Below are positions 45,607 through 54,311 of a stretch of DNA of 64,000 nucleotides, in pieces. Origin of the DNA: Sphingobacterium sp. UBA7855 (lineage in GTDB: Bacteria > Bacteroidota > Bacteroidia > Sphingobacteriales > Sphingobacteriaceae); NCBI GenBank assembly GCA_002500745.1, contig DLST01000020.1, forward strand, positions 248,001 through 312,000. The letters run 5' to 3'. Both the position numbers and the translations under genes were made by a program. Positions within the stretch are counted from its first letter, which is position 1; the number at the start of each line of letters is the position of its first letter. The notes beneath the pieces are model-generated. The model was given only the letters and a program-made list of their open reading frames with translations. It searched no databases and was not told the DNA's origin.

Positions 45607-46929
45607 TTAAAAACTCGTGATTATTTTCACTCCCCCATTACTGTAGTTCAAATCGGATGATTTTAGTCCTCCAATCGGGGCTTTGTAATAAGGCTCTACA
45701 GAAATCGATAGTTTACCAATTTTTTGCTTCCTACCAACAGAAAAATTAACAAAGCCATTTACACCTTTTTCATCCACATTTTTATCTGTAGATTTTTGTT
45801 TATATTCTGCATTATTAGTCTCATAAATCATCGCGCGTTCCTGATCCAATACACCTACATAAGAGACGCCCACAGACGTGTAAAAGTTCCTCGTAATCGC
45901 ATATCTCACATCCACAGGAATGTCCACGGTTAAGATTTTACCAGAGACTCGTTCATTGCTCTTGGCATCCTTTGCATCCGCTGCCCGCGTAATAAAAGAA
46001 TTACTGATATTTGACTGTGAAATATAATTTGGTGCATCTAAACTAAATGAGTTTGAAGACATTGCTGGAGTAATAGGCGTATTCCCAGAAACAGCACCAT
46101 AATGTTGAATAGAGGCTCCGGACCGGAGGCTTATTTTGCTCGATATATTATAAGCTAGTGCAACGCCACCGCCAAGTGTTATACTCTCCGAAGTTGAAGC
46201 TGGAGAAATAAAAGCCCCCATCTCCCATTTTTTCTCTAGACTGGTTTCATTCTGCATAATGCTTGTTCTCGCAGCCCCTTGTTGCATAGCGTAGAGTTGT
46301 GAAAGCTTTGCCGCATCATGCTGTGTCCTATTACCAGAAGAAATTGAAACCGAATTAGATTGAACGGTAAGACCTTCCACTTCATCTTCGTCCCAATGAA
46401 TATTCGCTGAGAACTTATTATTCTTTAATGGGATTGCTTGTGGGCTGGTAATCTCCTTCGAAAAAGTTAAATCAGTCGATTGCATTACCCGTCCAGCATT
46501 TAATACCACACGGTTATTTTCGACATGTTGAACGGAATGGTTTGTCACCCCTGCGTAGGTAAACGGTCTTGTTTGAAATAACTTCTCGCTGACTAAATCA
46601 TCATCACGAATAACATCCGATAGTGAACGCTTCATGGACTCTTTCAAATCCTTATTATTTACGATCACATCATCACTTGTCTGATTCTCGATTTTGACCA
46701 CAGACGGTGCATCCTTAGGCGTATCGTTATTTAAGCCCCAGTAGCCAACACCAGCAAACACGAGTAAGGCAGCTGCTGCGCTCCAATACCTCCAATTCGA
46801 GGGACTACGTGGGATAGCATCATACGTTGAGGCAAATTTCTCCCAGGAACCTTCTTTATAAGGCAGTTCATGGTCTTTTAATTGTCCAATGATCTCATCT
46901 ATCAATTCCTTTTTCTTATTGTCTTTCAT
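45607..46929 (-). CDS. Membrane protein with anti-sigma-like start and beta-barrel tail
   Basis: 440 residues. The first 50 are cytoplasmic and helical (KKKELIDEIIGQLKDHELPY, then KEGSWEKFASTYDAI), followed by a single helix (SAAAALLVFAGVGYWGLNN) and a long low-complexity linker. The last 200 residues have the strand pattern of a small outer-membrane beta-barrel domain (MGAFISPASTSESITLGGGV, RKQKIGKLSISVEPYY). It sits 14 bases downstream of an ECF sigma factor gene, so an anti-sigma or sigma-linked sensing role is plausible. A helix and barrel in one protein is a typical but poorly characterised arrangement in Bacteroidota. Confidence 0.7.
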   Translation of the reverse strand: MKDNKKKELIDEIIGQLKDHELPYKEGSWEKFASTYDAIPRSPSNWRYWSAAAALLVFAGVGYWGLNNDTPKDAPSVVKIENQTSDDVIVNNKDLKESMKRSLSDVIRDDDLVSEKLFQTRPFTYAGVTNHSVQHVENNRVVLNAGRVMQSTDLTFSKEITSPQAIPLKNNKFSANIHWDEDEVEGLTVQSNSVSISSGNRTQHDAAKLSQLYAMQQGAARTSIMQNETSLEKKWEMGAFISPASTSESITLGGGVALAYNISSKISLRSGASIQHYGAVSGNTPITPAMSSNSFSLDAPNYISQSNISNSFITRAADAKDAKSNERVSGKILTVDIPVDVRYAITRNFYTSVGVSYVGVLDQERAMIYETNNAEYKQKSTDKNVDEKGVNGFVNFSVGRKQKIGKLSISVEPYYKAPIGGLKSSDLNYSNGGVKIITSF

Positions 46930-46943
46930 CGTAACAACAATAT

Positions 46944-47549
46944 TTATCTTATTTCTTGAACTACGCCTGTATAATTCAAGTATAATTTCCTAAGTTTTTG
47001 CTTCGCTCGCGTCAGATAAGTACGTGAAGTACTATCAGGTATATTAAGCATTTGGGCAATTTCATCGTGTGAATAACCCTCAATTTCATAGAGATTAAAA
47101 ATAGTTTTTTGAATTTCAGGAAGCTGATCCAACAGCCGCATAATCTCATTGACTTCCAAACGACTATCCAACTGAACTGCTGGTGTGTGCATGTCACCTT
47201 CTCCGAGATCTTCAACCGAATAAAGTTGCTTCTTACTTCGTAAAAAATCAATGGAAATATTAGCCGCTATTCGACCTATCCAAGCTCGAAAAGACTTTTC
47301 TAAATTTTCATCGTCAATATCCCGATTAAAAGACTCCAATTTTCGAAAAACTCTAACAAAACTCTCATTCACAAGTTCTTCAGCATCCACATCCTGTTTT
47401 ACATAACGGATAATAATTGCCATGAGATATCCATAATATTTCTTATAAACGAAGGCCTTCCCATCCTCGCGATCTAGCAAGCAACGTGCTAAGGCATCAT
47501 CTAAAGACGATAACTTCTTGTTATAAAAATATGATCGAATTATACCCAC
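46944..47549 (-). CDS. ECF-type RNA polymerase sigma factor
   Basis: 201 residues: region 2 (EDGKAFVYKKYYGYLMAIII, DVDAEELVNESFVRVFRKLE, IGRIAANISIDFLRSKKQ) and region 4 (LLDQLPEIQKTIFNLYEIEG, SHDEIAQMLNIPDSTSRTYL, TRAKQKLRKL). No region 1 or 3, as for extracytoplasmic-function factors. The start is the ATG at 47549. The -7 box TAAGTTTG is in the 322-base gap upstream, shared with lysS. It is followed by its likely membrane partner. Confidence 0.9.
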   Translation of the reverse strand: MGIIRSYFYNKKLSSLDDALARCLLDREDGKAFVYKKYYGYLMAIIIRYVKQDVDAEELVNESFVRVFRKLESFNRDIDDENLEKSFRAWIGRIAANISIDFLRSKKQLYSVEDLGEGDMHTPAVQLDSRLEVNEIMRLLDQLPEIQKTIFNLYEIEGYSHDEIAQMLNIPDSTSRTYLTRAKQKLRKLYLNYTGVVQEIR

Positions 47550-47573
47550 TTAACCTATTTAATTATTAAGTCT

Positions 47574-47604
47574 CAAACTTAGACAAATTGCCTTTGATAT
47601 GCAA
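47574..47604 (-). promoter_or_regulatory. Promoter of the sigma-factor gene
   Basis: On the minus strand TTG (47602-47604), a 20-base spacer and TAAGTTTG (47574-47581) give the best match in the window to the TTG-N19-21-TAnnTTTG consensus of the Bacteroidota housekeeping sigma factor. The coding start is 25 bases downstream. The other 200 bases of the gap show only AT-rich sequence and the lysS -7 box. Confidence 0.6.
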
Positions 47605-47828
47605 TCGATTACATTATCTATGCAACAATTCACCACATTTCCCCCGGTAACCAACATCTTTTTTTGAGGAAATAACCGAATTAAAATCATAAAACTTAAA
47701 ACTAAATAGCCAATTGTCCCCTTGTAATATCACTATTTAACTATTTTTTTACACTTTAACGATACCCTAAGCATTTTCGCTACAACGATTTCATAAAAAA
47801 ATCAATAAAAAGAATTGAAAAAAATGGC

Positions 47829-47836
47829 TATTTTTG
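47829..47836 (+). promoter_or_regulatory. -7 box of lysS
   Basis: TATTTTTG matches TAnnTTTG and lies 36 bases before the lysS ATG. A -33 element is not clear. Confidence 0.4.
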
Positions 47837-47871
47837 CTTGATTTTCACATTTTAAATATTATTCATACCGA

Positions 47872-49590
47872 ATGAGTACTGTATTATCCGAACAGGAACA
47901 ACTTAGAAGACAAGCGATGCAATCGTTGTTGGATATGGGAATTGACCCGTTTCCAGCGAATGAATTTGTCGTTAATGCACATGCTGCTGATATTTTAGAA
48001 AATTACGATAGAGATAAATTGAATTATAAAAACATTACCCTAGCTGGACGCATTATGAGCCGTCGTGTCATGGGAAGTGCTTCATTTTTTGAAATTCAAG
48101 ATTCTACCGGCCGTATTCAAGCTTATATTAAGCGGGATGACATTTGCCCAGACGAGAATAAGGATTTATACAACGTAGTTTTTAAAAAACTGTTGGATAT
48201 TGGTGATATCGTCGGAATCAAAGGCTATGTATTCACAACACAAACTGAAGCGATTGCAGTGCACGTAGAACAACTTACCGTTTTATCTAAATCGCTACGT
48301 CCGCTACCTGTTGTTAAATCTGCTGAAGGAAAAACTTTCGACGCCTTTACAGATCCTGAACAACGCTATAGAATGCGCTATGTGGATTTGATTGTCAATC
48401 CAGGTAATAAAGATATATTTATCAAACGGACCAAACTTTTCAATGCAATGCGTCAGTTTTTTAACGATGCAGGTTATATGGAAGTAGAAACACCAGTTCT
48501 ACAGTCTATTCCCGGTGGAGCAGCAGCACGTCCATTTATAACCCACCACAATGCGTTGGATATTCCATTATACCTTCGCATTGCTAACGAGTTATATTTA
48601 AAAAGATTGATCGTAGGAGGATTTGACGGTGTGTATGAATTTTCTAAAAACTTCCGCAACGAAGGAATGGACCGCACGCATAATCCCGAATTCACAGCGA
48701 TGGAGATTTATGTAGCTTATAAAGACTACAATTGGATGATGGATTTTACGGAACGTCTTTTGGAACACTGTGCATCCGCCGTCAATGGAACAACTGAAGT
48801 TACATTCGGCACGCATAAAATTGACTTTAAAGCCCCATATAAACGTATCTCGATGACAGATTCTATCAAAGAATTTACTGGATTCGATATCACTGGAAAA
48901 TCTGAAGATGAAATTCGTATCGCTGCTAAAGGAATGGGTATTGATGTGAATGAAACGATGGGAAAAGGTAAATTAATAGACGAAATTTTTGGTGCGAAGT
49001 GCGAAGGCCACTACATTCAACCTACATTCATCACAGATTATCCTAAAGAAATGTCTCCTTTGACCAAAAAACATAGAGATAATCCTAATTTAACAGAGCG
49101 TTTTGAGCTAATGGTCTGCGGAAAAGAGATTGCCAATGCGTATTCAGAGCTAAATGATCCGATTGATCAACGTGAACGTTTTGAAGAGCAATTGCGCCTT
49201 TCCGAAAAGGGGGATGACGAGGCAATGTTTATTGACCAAGACTTCTTACGTTCACTCGAATATGGTATGCCGCCTACTTCTGGACTTGGTATTGGAATGG
49301 ATCGTTTGATCATGTTCCTGACAGACAATGCCTCCATTCAAGAAGTTCTTTTCTTTCCACAAATGCGCCCAGAAAAAGTTGCTCGAGTAGCGGAAATACA
49401 AGATTACGAGCAGGAAGGAATTCCTGCAGTATGGGTGCCAGCACTGCAAAAAATGGGTTTTACAACCATCGAAGCTTTAAAAGAGGCAAATCCAAATAAG
49501 GTCTTTAACGACCTTGGCGGTATGCGTAAAAAGCTTAAATTAGATATCAATATGCCAACGAAAGACGAGGTATTTGCTTGGTTCAATTAA
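47872..49590 (+). CDS. lysS: Lysyl-tRNA synthetase (class II)
   Basis: 572 residues, about 70 more than the typical LysS, owing to a C-terminal extension (after RPEKVARVAEIQDYE, the PAVWVPALQKMGFTTIEALK region) that is common in Bacteroidota. N-terminal OB fold: NITLAGRIMSRRVMGSASFF, GRIQAYIKRDD. Class II catalytic motifs: motif 2 FRNEGMDRTHNPEFTAMEIY, motif 3 GLGIGMDRLIMFLTD, and the lysine pocket around ELYLKRLIVGGFDGVYEFSK. Charges tRNA-Lys in the cytoplasm. Monocistronic with a strong terminator. Confidence 0.95.
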   Translation: MSTVLSEQEQLRRQAMQSLLDMGIDPFPANEFVVNAHAADILENYDRDKLNYKNITLAGRIMSRRVMGSASFFEIQDSTGRIQAYIKRDDICPDENKDLYNVVFKKLLDIGDIVGIKGYVFTTQTEAIAVHVEQLTVLSKSLRPLPVVKSAEGKTFDAFTDPEQRYRMRYVDLIVNPGNKDIFIKRTKLFNAMRQFFNDAGYMEVETPVLQSIPGGAAARPFITHHNALDIPLYLRIANELYLKRLIVGGFDGVYEFSKNFRNEGMDRTHNPEFTAMEIYVAYKDYNWMMDFTERLLEHCASAVNGTTEVTFGTHKIDFKAPYKRISMTDSIKEFTGFDITGKSEDEIRIAAKGMGIDVNETMGKGKLIDEIFGAKCEGHYIQPTFITDYPKEMSPLTKKHRDNPNLTERFELMVCGKEIANAYSELNDPIDQRERFEEQLRLSEKGDDEAMFIDQDFLRSLEYGMPPTSGLGIGMDRLIMFLTDNASIQEVLFFPQMRPEKVARVAEIQDYEQEGIPAVWVPALQKMGFTTIEALKEANPNKVFNDLGGMRKKLKLDINMPTKDEVFAWFN

Positions 49591-49607
49591 ATCGATCCAA
49601 TCTGAAC

Positions 49608-49647
49608 AAAAAAAGCTGTCCCAATAAAAATTGAGACAGCTTTTTTT
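49608..49647 (+). terminator. Terminator after lysS
   Basis: Stem AAAAAAAGCTGTC / GACAGCTTTTTTT around a loop of about 14 bases, with a long T-run. Confidence 0.88.
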
Positions 49648-49769
49648 ATTGTGTAAAAACTGATAAAGAATTACCAACTGTGCATATGAATCGCAAAATT
49701 TTAATTGAAGATAGCTCACGTTTTTAATTAGTTCAAGATGCTACCAGCACGCTACCATTTCTATCACTA

Positions 49770-49846
49770 ACAGGGAGATTACAGGGGGTTAACAGGGGGT
49801 TAACAGGGATAAACCCCTGTAGTACCCCTGTTATATCCCTATAAAG
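49770..49846 (+). repeat. Array of seven phased 11-base units
   Basis: Seven consecutive 11-base units without spacer: ACAGGGAGATT, ACAGGGGGTTA twice, ACAGGGATAAA, then in inverted sense CCCCTGTAGTA, CCCCTGTTATA and TCCCTATAAAG. The first four carry ACAGGG on the + strand, and the next units carry CCCTGT. All are 11 bases, one helical turn, so the array presents one face of the helix. It lies in the 446-base gap between lysS and the patatin gene. The rest of the gap holds the lysS terminator and, at 49902-50018, a 38-codon ORF of doubtful value. Confidence 0.8.
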
Positions 49847-50036
49847 GTCGTCTTGAATCCCTATTAGATTGGGAATTGGTATTGAGATATCAATAAGATG
49901 AATGGAGAGGATAGCCAAAAACCTAGATAAAGCTTTTGAAAACAGTGGCTATGACCTGATTATCTCCAAGAAAATCGCTCGACCAATTGTATACATTTAT
50001 TATATTTACATAGCATAAACGAAATCAGCTTTTGGT

Positions 50037-51092
50037 ATGAAGAATATTCTCGCGCTTGATGGTGGTGGTATAAGAGGCATCATTCCCGCAATGGTACTTG
50101 TAGCTCTAGAAGAAAAACTACAGAAGCAGAAGATGGATACAAATGCTCGTATCGCCTCGTATTTTGACTTCATTGCAGGTACAAGTAGCGGTGGAATTCT
50201 CACCAGTATTCTGCTCTATCCGGAAGAAGGAAATCCCTCCCAACCAAAATTTTCTGCGCGAGATGCGTTAAATTTATTTGTCAATCATGGTACTGAAATT
50301 TTCAACGCTTCCAAATGGCGGCACTTTTTAGGCGGTTTCGGATTGGTCAGTGAATTATATTCCCCTATTCCTTTATCAAACGTACTCGATAAATATTTTC
50401 AAAATGCGAGATTGAGTCAATTAATCAAGCCCTGTATTATCACAGCATATAATATCGAATTACGAAAAAATCATTTTTTCAGACAACAGAAAGCAATTAC
50501 ACATGGTGAAGCGAGAGATTTCTACCTCAAGGATGTCTGTAGAGCGACTTCTGCCGCACCCACATTTTTCCCTGTCGCTGAAATCTACTCCCTTTCAAAA
50601 ACCAGATACCCATTGGTTGACGGCGGCGTATTTGCCCAAAACCCTTCCATATGCGCTTTACTCGAAGTCCTAAAGGCATTTAATAGCACGCAGATAAATG
50701 ATATGTTTATGGTGTCGCTAGGAACTGGTGTTTCAAAAACAGCCTACAATTACGAACATTTTAAGAAGAATCTTGCCATCCAAATCGGTCCAGCACTAGT
50801 GGATATTATGACAAGTGCGTCTTCTGAAAGCACTGAATTTTTCATAAAGCAATTATTTCGAAGCAACGGTAAACAACAAAATTATCTTCGCTTAGAACCA
50901 TCGAACCTTTCTAGCATCAATGCGGCGCTAGATGCTGCATCGATGAACAATATCCAGAAATTGATCTCCTTATCGGATAAAATGATTAGTGAAAATGAAG
51001 ATACGCTGGATTATATTGTTGCTCATCTAATTAAAGAAAAGAATCAGAAGGAGAAGAAAAATCCATGGAGCAAGTTGATGGATAAATTCTAA
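50037..51092 (+). CDS. Patatin-like phospholipase
   Basis: 351 residues. Patatin fold with oxyanion-hole motif DGGGIRG (residues 8-14), the nucleophile serine in FIAGTSSGGILTS (GxSxG), and the dyad aspartate in LVDGGVFAQNPS. Start MKNILALDGGG is the standard short leader. The enzyme would hydrolyse acyl esters of phospholipids or acylglycerols. The CBASS effector CapV has the same core, but no CD-NTase or Cap2/3 gene is adjacent; the neighbours are lysS and a SpmA/B-like protein. There is no signal peptide, so a cytosolic or membrane-associated role is likely. Confidence 0.85.
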   Translation: MKNILALDGGGIRGIIPAMVLVALEEKLQKQKMDTNARIASYFDFIAGTSSGGILTSILLYPEEGNPSQPKFSARDALNLFVNHGTEIFNASKWRHFLGGFGLVSELYSPIPLSNVLDKYFQNARLSQLIKPCIITAYNIELRKNHFFRQQKAITHGEARDFYLKDVCRATSAAPTFFPVAEIYSLSKTRYPLVDGGVFAQNPSICALLEVLKAFNSTQINDMFMVSLGTGVSKTAYNYEHFKKNLAIQIGPALVDIMTSASSESTEFFIKQLFRSNGKQQNYLRLEPSNLSSINAALDAASMNNIQKLISLSDKMISENEDTLDYIVAHLIKEKNQKEKKNPWSKLMDKF

Positions 51093-51123
51093 AAGATTAC
51101 TTTTACGCATATTTTAAATCGAT

Positions 51124-52356
51124 ATGGCATTAAACTACGTTTGGGTTGCATTTTTTTTTATCACATTTGCCGTAGCCCTTGTAAAACTCATTTTTTTTGG
51201 GGATACTGAAGTTTTCCAGCAAATTGTAAACTCAATCTTTGATAGTGCGAAAACAGGTGCCGAAATTTCCTTGGGACTGATCGGCATGATGAGTTTTGCC
51301 CTAGGCATCATGAAAATTGGTGAAAAAGGTGGAATGATCAGTATCTTCGCGAAAGTCGTTGGCCCTTTTTTTCATAGATTGTTTCCTGAAATTCCAAAAA
51401 ATCACCCTGCGCTTGGCTCTATTCTTATGAATTTCTCGGCTAATGCGCTTGGTTTAGATAATGCTGCAACGCCTTTAGGACTTAAAGCGATGAAAGAACT
51501 GCAGGAATTAAATCCAAACAAAGAAACTGCATCGAATGCCCAAATCATGTTTATTGTCCTCAACGCATCAAGTTTAACACTCTTGCCGATTTCTATCATG
51601 GCCTATCGAAAAGAAGCGGGAGCACCAGATCCTTCAGATGTATTCTTACCAATCTTAATAGCGACATTCTTCTCCACTCTGGTCGCGTTGATTCTTGTAG
51701 CTATTTATCAAAAAATCAATCTGTTGAATCGTGTAGTTTTGGGATATTTGGGTGCCATGTGCCTGTTTATCGGTGGACTGCTTTATTACTTTTCTGGTCT
51801 ACAACAATCGGAGATCGAAATATTCAGCAAAGTATTTGGAAATGTTATCTTATTTAGCTTATTTACCTCTTTCATAGGGTTGGCACTTTTCCGTAAGGTA
51901 AATGTTTATGATTCCTTTATTGAGGGAGCCAAAGAAGGCTTTGAGGTTTCCGTTAAAATAATACCTTACTTAGTTGCAATGCTTGTTGGAATTGCCGTCT
52001 TTAGAGCGTCCGGGACAATGGATTATATGGTAGCGGGTATTGCTAAAGGCATTGCCTTGTGCGGTTTGGATACGTCCTTTGTGGACGCGCTACCTGTTGC
52101 TTTTATGAAACCGTTGAGTGGCTCTGGCGCACGTGGACTTATGGTTGATTTGATGAATGCAAAAGGTCCAATGGATTTCGCGGCTCGGGTTGCGTGTGTT
52201 ATTCAAGGATCCACGGAGACTACTTTTTATGTCCTTGCAGTATATTTTGGAGCGGTAGGAATTAAACGCACTCGACATGCGCTTCCATGCGCTCTACTGG
52301 CTGAATTGGCCGGGGTGATAGCTGCAATCATTATATCCTATATATTTTTTAAATAG
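51124..52356 (+). CDS. Fused SpmA/SpmB-like nucleoside-recognition (Gate) membrane protein
   Basis: 410 residues, about ten membrane helices in two halves. The N-half resembles SpmA (MNFSANALGLDNAATPLGLK, AMKELQELNPNKETASNAQI), and the C-half resembles SpmB (KVNVYDSFIEGAKEGFEVSV, MKPLSGSGARGLMVDLMNAK). Each half has the Gate/nucleoside-recognition domain. In sporulating Firmicutes these are separate spore-maturation proteins; fused forms in non-sporulating bacteria are of unknown transport function. Starts 31 bases after the patatin gene on the same strand. Confidence 0.85.
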   Translation: MALNYVWVAFFFITFAVALVKLIFFGDTEVFQQIVNSIFDSAKTGAEISLGLIGMMSFALGIMKIGEKGGMISIFAKVVGPFFHRLFPEIPKNHPALGSILMNFSANALGLDNAATPLGLKAMKELQELNPNKETASNAQIMFIVLNASSLTLLPISIMAYRKEAGAPDPSDVFLPILIATFFSTLVALILVAIYQKINLLNRVVLGYLGAMCLFIGGLLYYFSGLQQSEIEIFSKVFGNVILFSLFTSFIGLALFRKVNVYDSFIEGAKEGFEVSVKIIPYLVAMLVGIAVFRASGTMDYMVAGIAKGIALCGLDTSFVDALPVAFMKPLSGSGARGLMVDLMNAKGPMDFAARVACVIQGSTETTFYVLAVYFGAVGIKRTRHALPCALLAELAGVIAAIIISYIFFK

Positions 52357-52426
52357 CTTGCAAAATAGGATCAGAACGGTTCTTTTCCATAGATAAGCCA
52401 ATCGCTTAACACATAATTATATACTG

Positions 52427-52807
52427 ATGAAAAAAACAATTGCATTGATAGCCCATGACGGCAAGAAACCAGAAATGGTGGCATTTGTCAAAGATCACCA
52501 AGATTTGTTAGAACGCGCTGATATCATTGCCACAGGGACCACGGGTTCATATGTCAGACAAACTGGCCTTCCGGTAGAATTGAAACTAAGTGGCCCAATG
52601 GGCGGCGACGCACAGATTGCGGCATTAGCTGCTGAAGGAAAAGTTGATGGAATCATATTCTTTCGCGATCCACTAGGAAAACATGCACATGAACCTGATA
52701 TTCAAATGCTCATGCGTGTATGTGATCTTTATAATGTGCCATTGGCAACAAATCCGGCAACAGGAAGCCTGATTATTGAAGGTTTATTGGAAGATGTCGA
52801 AGCTTAA
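52427..52807 (+). CDS. mgsA: Methylglyoxal synthase
   Basis: 126 residues, compact alpha/beta fold. Converts dihydroxyacetone phosphate to methylglyoxal. Motifs: IALIAHDGKKPEMVAFV, IATGTTGSYVRQTGLPVE, LSGPMGGDAQIAALAAEGKV, DGIIFFRDPLGKHAHEPDI with the catalytic aspartate, and the ATNPATGSLII phosphate loop. This bypass releases phosphate in glucose-rich or phosphate-poor cells. It is followed by an OsmC-like protein (11-base gap), perhaps a detoxifying partner. Confidence 0.95.
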   Translation: MKKTIALIAHDGKKPEMVAFVKDHQDLLERADIIATGTTGSYVRQTGLPVELKLSGPMGGDAQIAALAAEGKVDGIIFFRDPLGKHAHEPDIQMLMRVCDLYNVPLATNPATGSLIIEGLLEDVEA

Positions 52808-52818
52808 ATTCAAATTGT

Positions 52819-53220
52819 ATGGATAATGAAGTAATCGTTTCAATAGGGAAAATTCCCTATACAACTACAGTAAACTATGGAAAGCATCAGCTAACGGTAG
52901 ATGAACCAAAAGATTTAGGCGGCGAAGATGAGGGCATCAATCCCGTTCCTTTGCTACTATCCTCTCTAGGGAGCTGCAAGGCCATCACGGTAAAAATGTA
53001 CGCTGACAGGAAAGAATGGCCCCTGGAAGAAGTATTGGTTCGTCTAACGCATGAAGTACAAACGAGTGAGCAGCAACAAACGACCTATATACAATGCTAT
53101 ATTAGTTTTAAAGGAGATTTAGACGATGTCCAAAAACAGCGCCTATTCAAAATTGCTGAGAAGTGTCCTGTCCATAAAATATTAGCAAATCCGATTATAA
53201 TAACGTCAAATCATTTATAG
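52819..53220 (+). CDS. OsmC/Ohr-family peroxidase
   Basis: 133 residues of the OsmC fold. Reactive cysteines are in LLLSSLGSCKAITVKMYADR (peroxidatic) and AEKCPVHKILAN (resolving). Members reduce organic peroxides with lipoyl or thiol donors. It is 11 bases after mgsA. A second OsmC-family gene lies at 63.1 kb, but with different surroundings. Confidence 0.85.
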   Translation: MDNEVIVSIGKIPYTTTVNYGKHQLTVDEPKDLGGEDEGINPVPLLLSSLGSCKAITVKMYADRKEWPLEEVLVRLTHEVQTSEQQQTTYIQCYISFKGDLDDVQKQRLFKIAEKCPVHKILANPIIITSNHL

Positions 53221-53351
53221 CGTTTCTTGGGATAACGAATAACAGTATTTATATTTGCCCGCGCAAAATCGGCCTTTAAAATTGTTAAAATCGAATGGAA
53301 AAGGTTACTGATGCTGAAATAAAGATATTTGTATTAAAAATATAGCAAACG

Positions 53352-54311
53352 ATGCAGTTGGATCCACAAATAGCAATAGACTCGCCTTTTCGATCGATCA
53401 AACGTGAAGACTGGAAAAATTTAAACGGGAAAGTTTTGCACAACTTCAGTACCGAAGACTTAGAAACCCTCCATGCGCTAAATGAACCCTTGACAAATCA
53501 GGAGATAGAAGAAGTCTATGTCCCGTTGAGTCACTTACTCGAAATTCATATCGATCGTTTCCAAAGCCTTCATCGGCGAACAAATCGTTTTTTTGGTAAG
53601 GAGGAAAGCAAACTTCCGTACATCATCGGTATTGCCGGATCGGTTGCCGTGGGGAAAAGTACTACAGCAAGGGTATTGCAGCGTGTACTCAGTCTACTTC
53701 CTTCAAAGCCAAAAGTAGATCTAGTAACCACAGATGGCTTTCTTTATCCAAATAAGCAACTCATTGAACTCGGGATTCTTAACCGGAAAGGTTTTCCGGA
53801 AAGCTATGATGCCAAAAGATTGATCCATTTCCTTTCAGCCGTGAAGTCCGGTTCTCCAAGGATTGCAGTACCCGTCTACAGCCACCTGATCTATGATGTA
53901 TTGCCAGACGAAGAGCAACAAATCATCGAACAGCCCGATATTCTCATTGTAGAAGGAATCAATGTATTGCAAGTCAATTCCCAGCGGCCGAGAAAAGGCC
54001 ATAGCGTATTCGTCTCCGATTTCTTTGATTACGCTATTTATGTGCACGCCAGCGAAAAAAACTTGATCGAATGGTACACCAACCGATTTGAGTCACTTCG
54101 CGAAACTGCGTTCCAAAATCCAGCGTCATTTTTCCACAAATATGCAAATATGACGACTGAAGAAAGCCAGTCTATGGCCGTAAGTATCTGGAATGAAATT
54201 AATAAGCCTAACTTAATTAAGAATATTCTGCCAACACGATATCGCGCAGATCTGATTCTGGAAAAAGGGGGCCATCACTTCGTCAAAAATATCAAAGTCA
54301 GGAAAATTTAA
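53352..54311 (+). CDS. coaA: Pantothenate kinase (type I)
   Basis: 319 residues. First step of coenzyme A synthesis. P-loop GIAGSVAVGKSTTARVL, then VTTDGFLYPNKQLIELGILN, RKGFPESYDAKRLIHFLSAV, YSHLIYDVLPDEEQQIIEQP, DILIVEGINVLQ, and a conserved C-terminal RYRADLILEKG. These are the marks of CoaA rather than CoaX (type III), which is the more common form in this phylum. It converges with the MscS gene and overlaps it by four bases (TTAA shared by both stops). Confidence 0.93.
   Translation: MQLDPQIAIDSPFRSIKREDWKNLNGKVLHNFSTEDLETLHALNEPLTNQEIEEVYVPLSHLLEIHIDRFQSLHRRTNRFFGKEESKLPYIIGIAGSVAVGKSTTARVLQRVLSLLPSKPKVDLVTTDGFLYPNKQLIELGILNRKGFPESYDAKRLIHFLSAVKSGSPRIAVPVYSHLIYDVLPDEEQQIIEQPDILIVEGINVLQVNSQRPRKGHSVFVSDFFDYAIYVHASEKNLIEWYTNRFESLRETAFQNPASFFHKYANMTTEESQSMAVSIWNEINKPNLIKNILPTRYRADLILEKGGHHFVKNIKVRKI

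Noticed and set aside
49902..50018. 38-codon plus-strand ORF before the patatin gene (MERIAKNLDKAFENSGYDLI...)
   Set aside because: Composition is partly protein-like, but the tail (VYIYYIYIA) is AT-rich junk and no start signal is clear; could be a relic but not supported.
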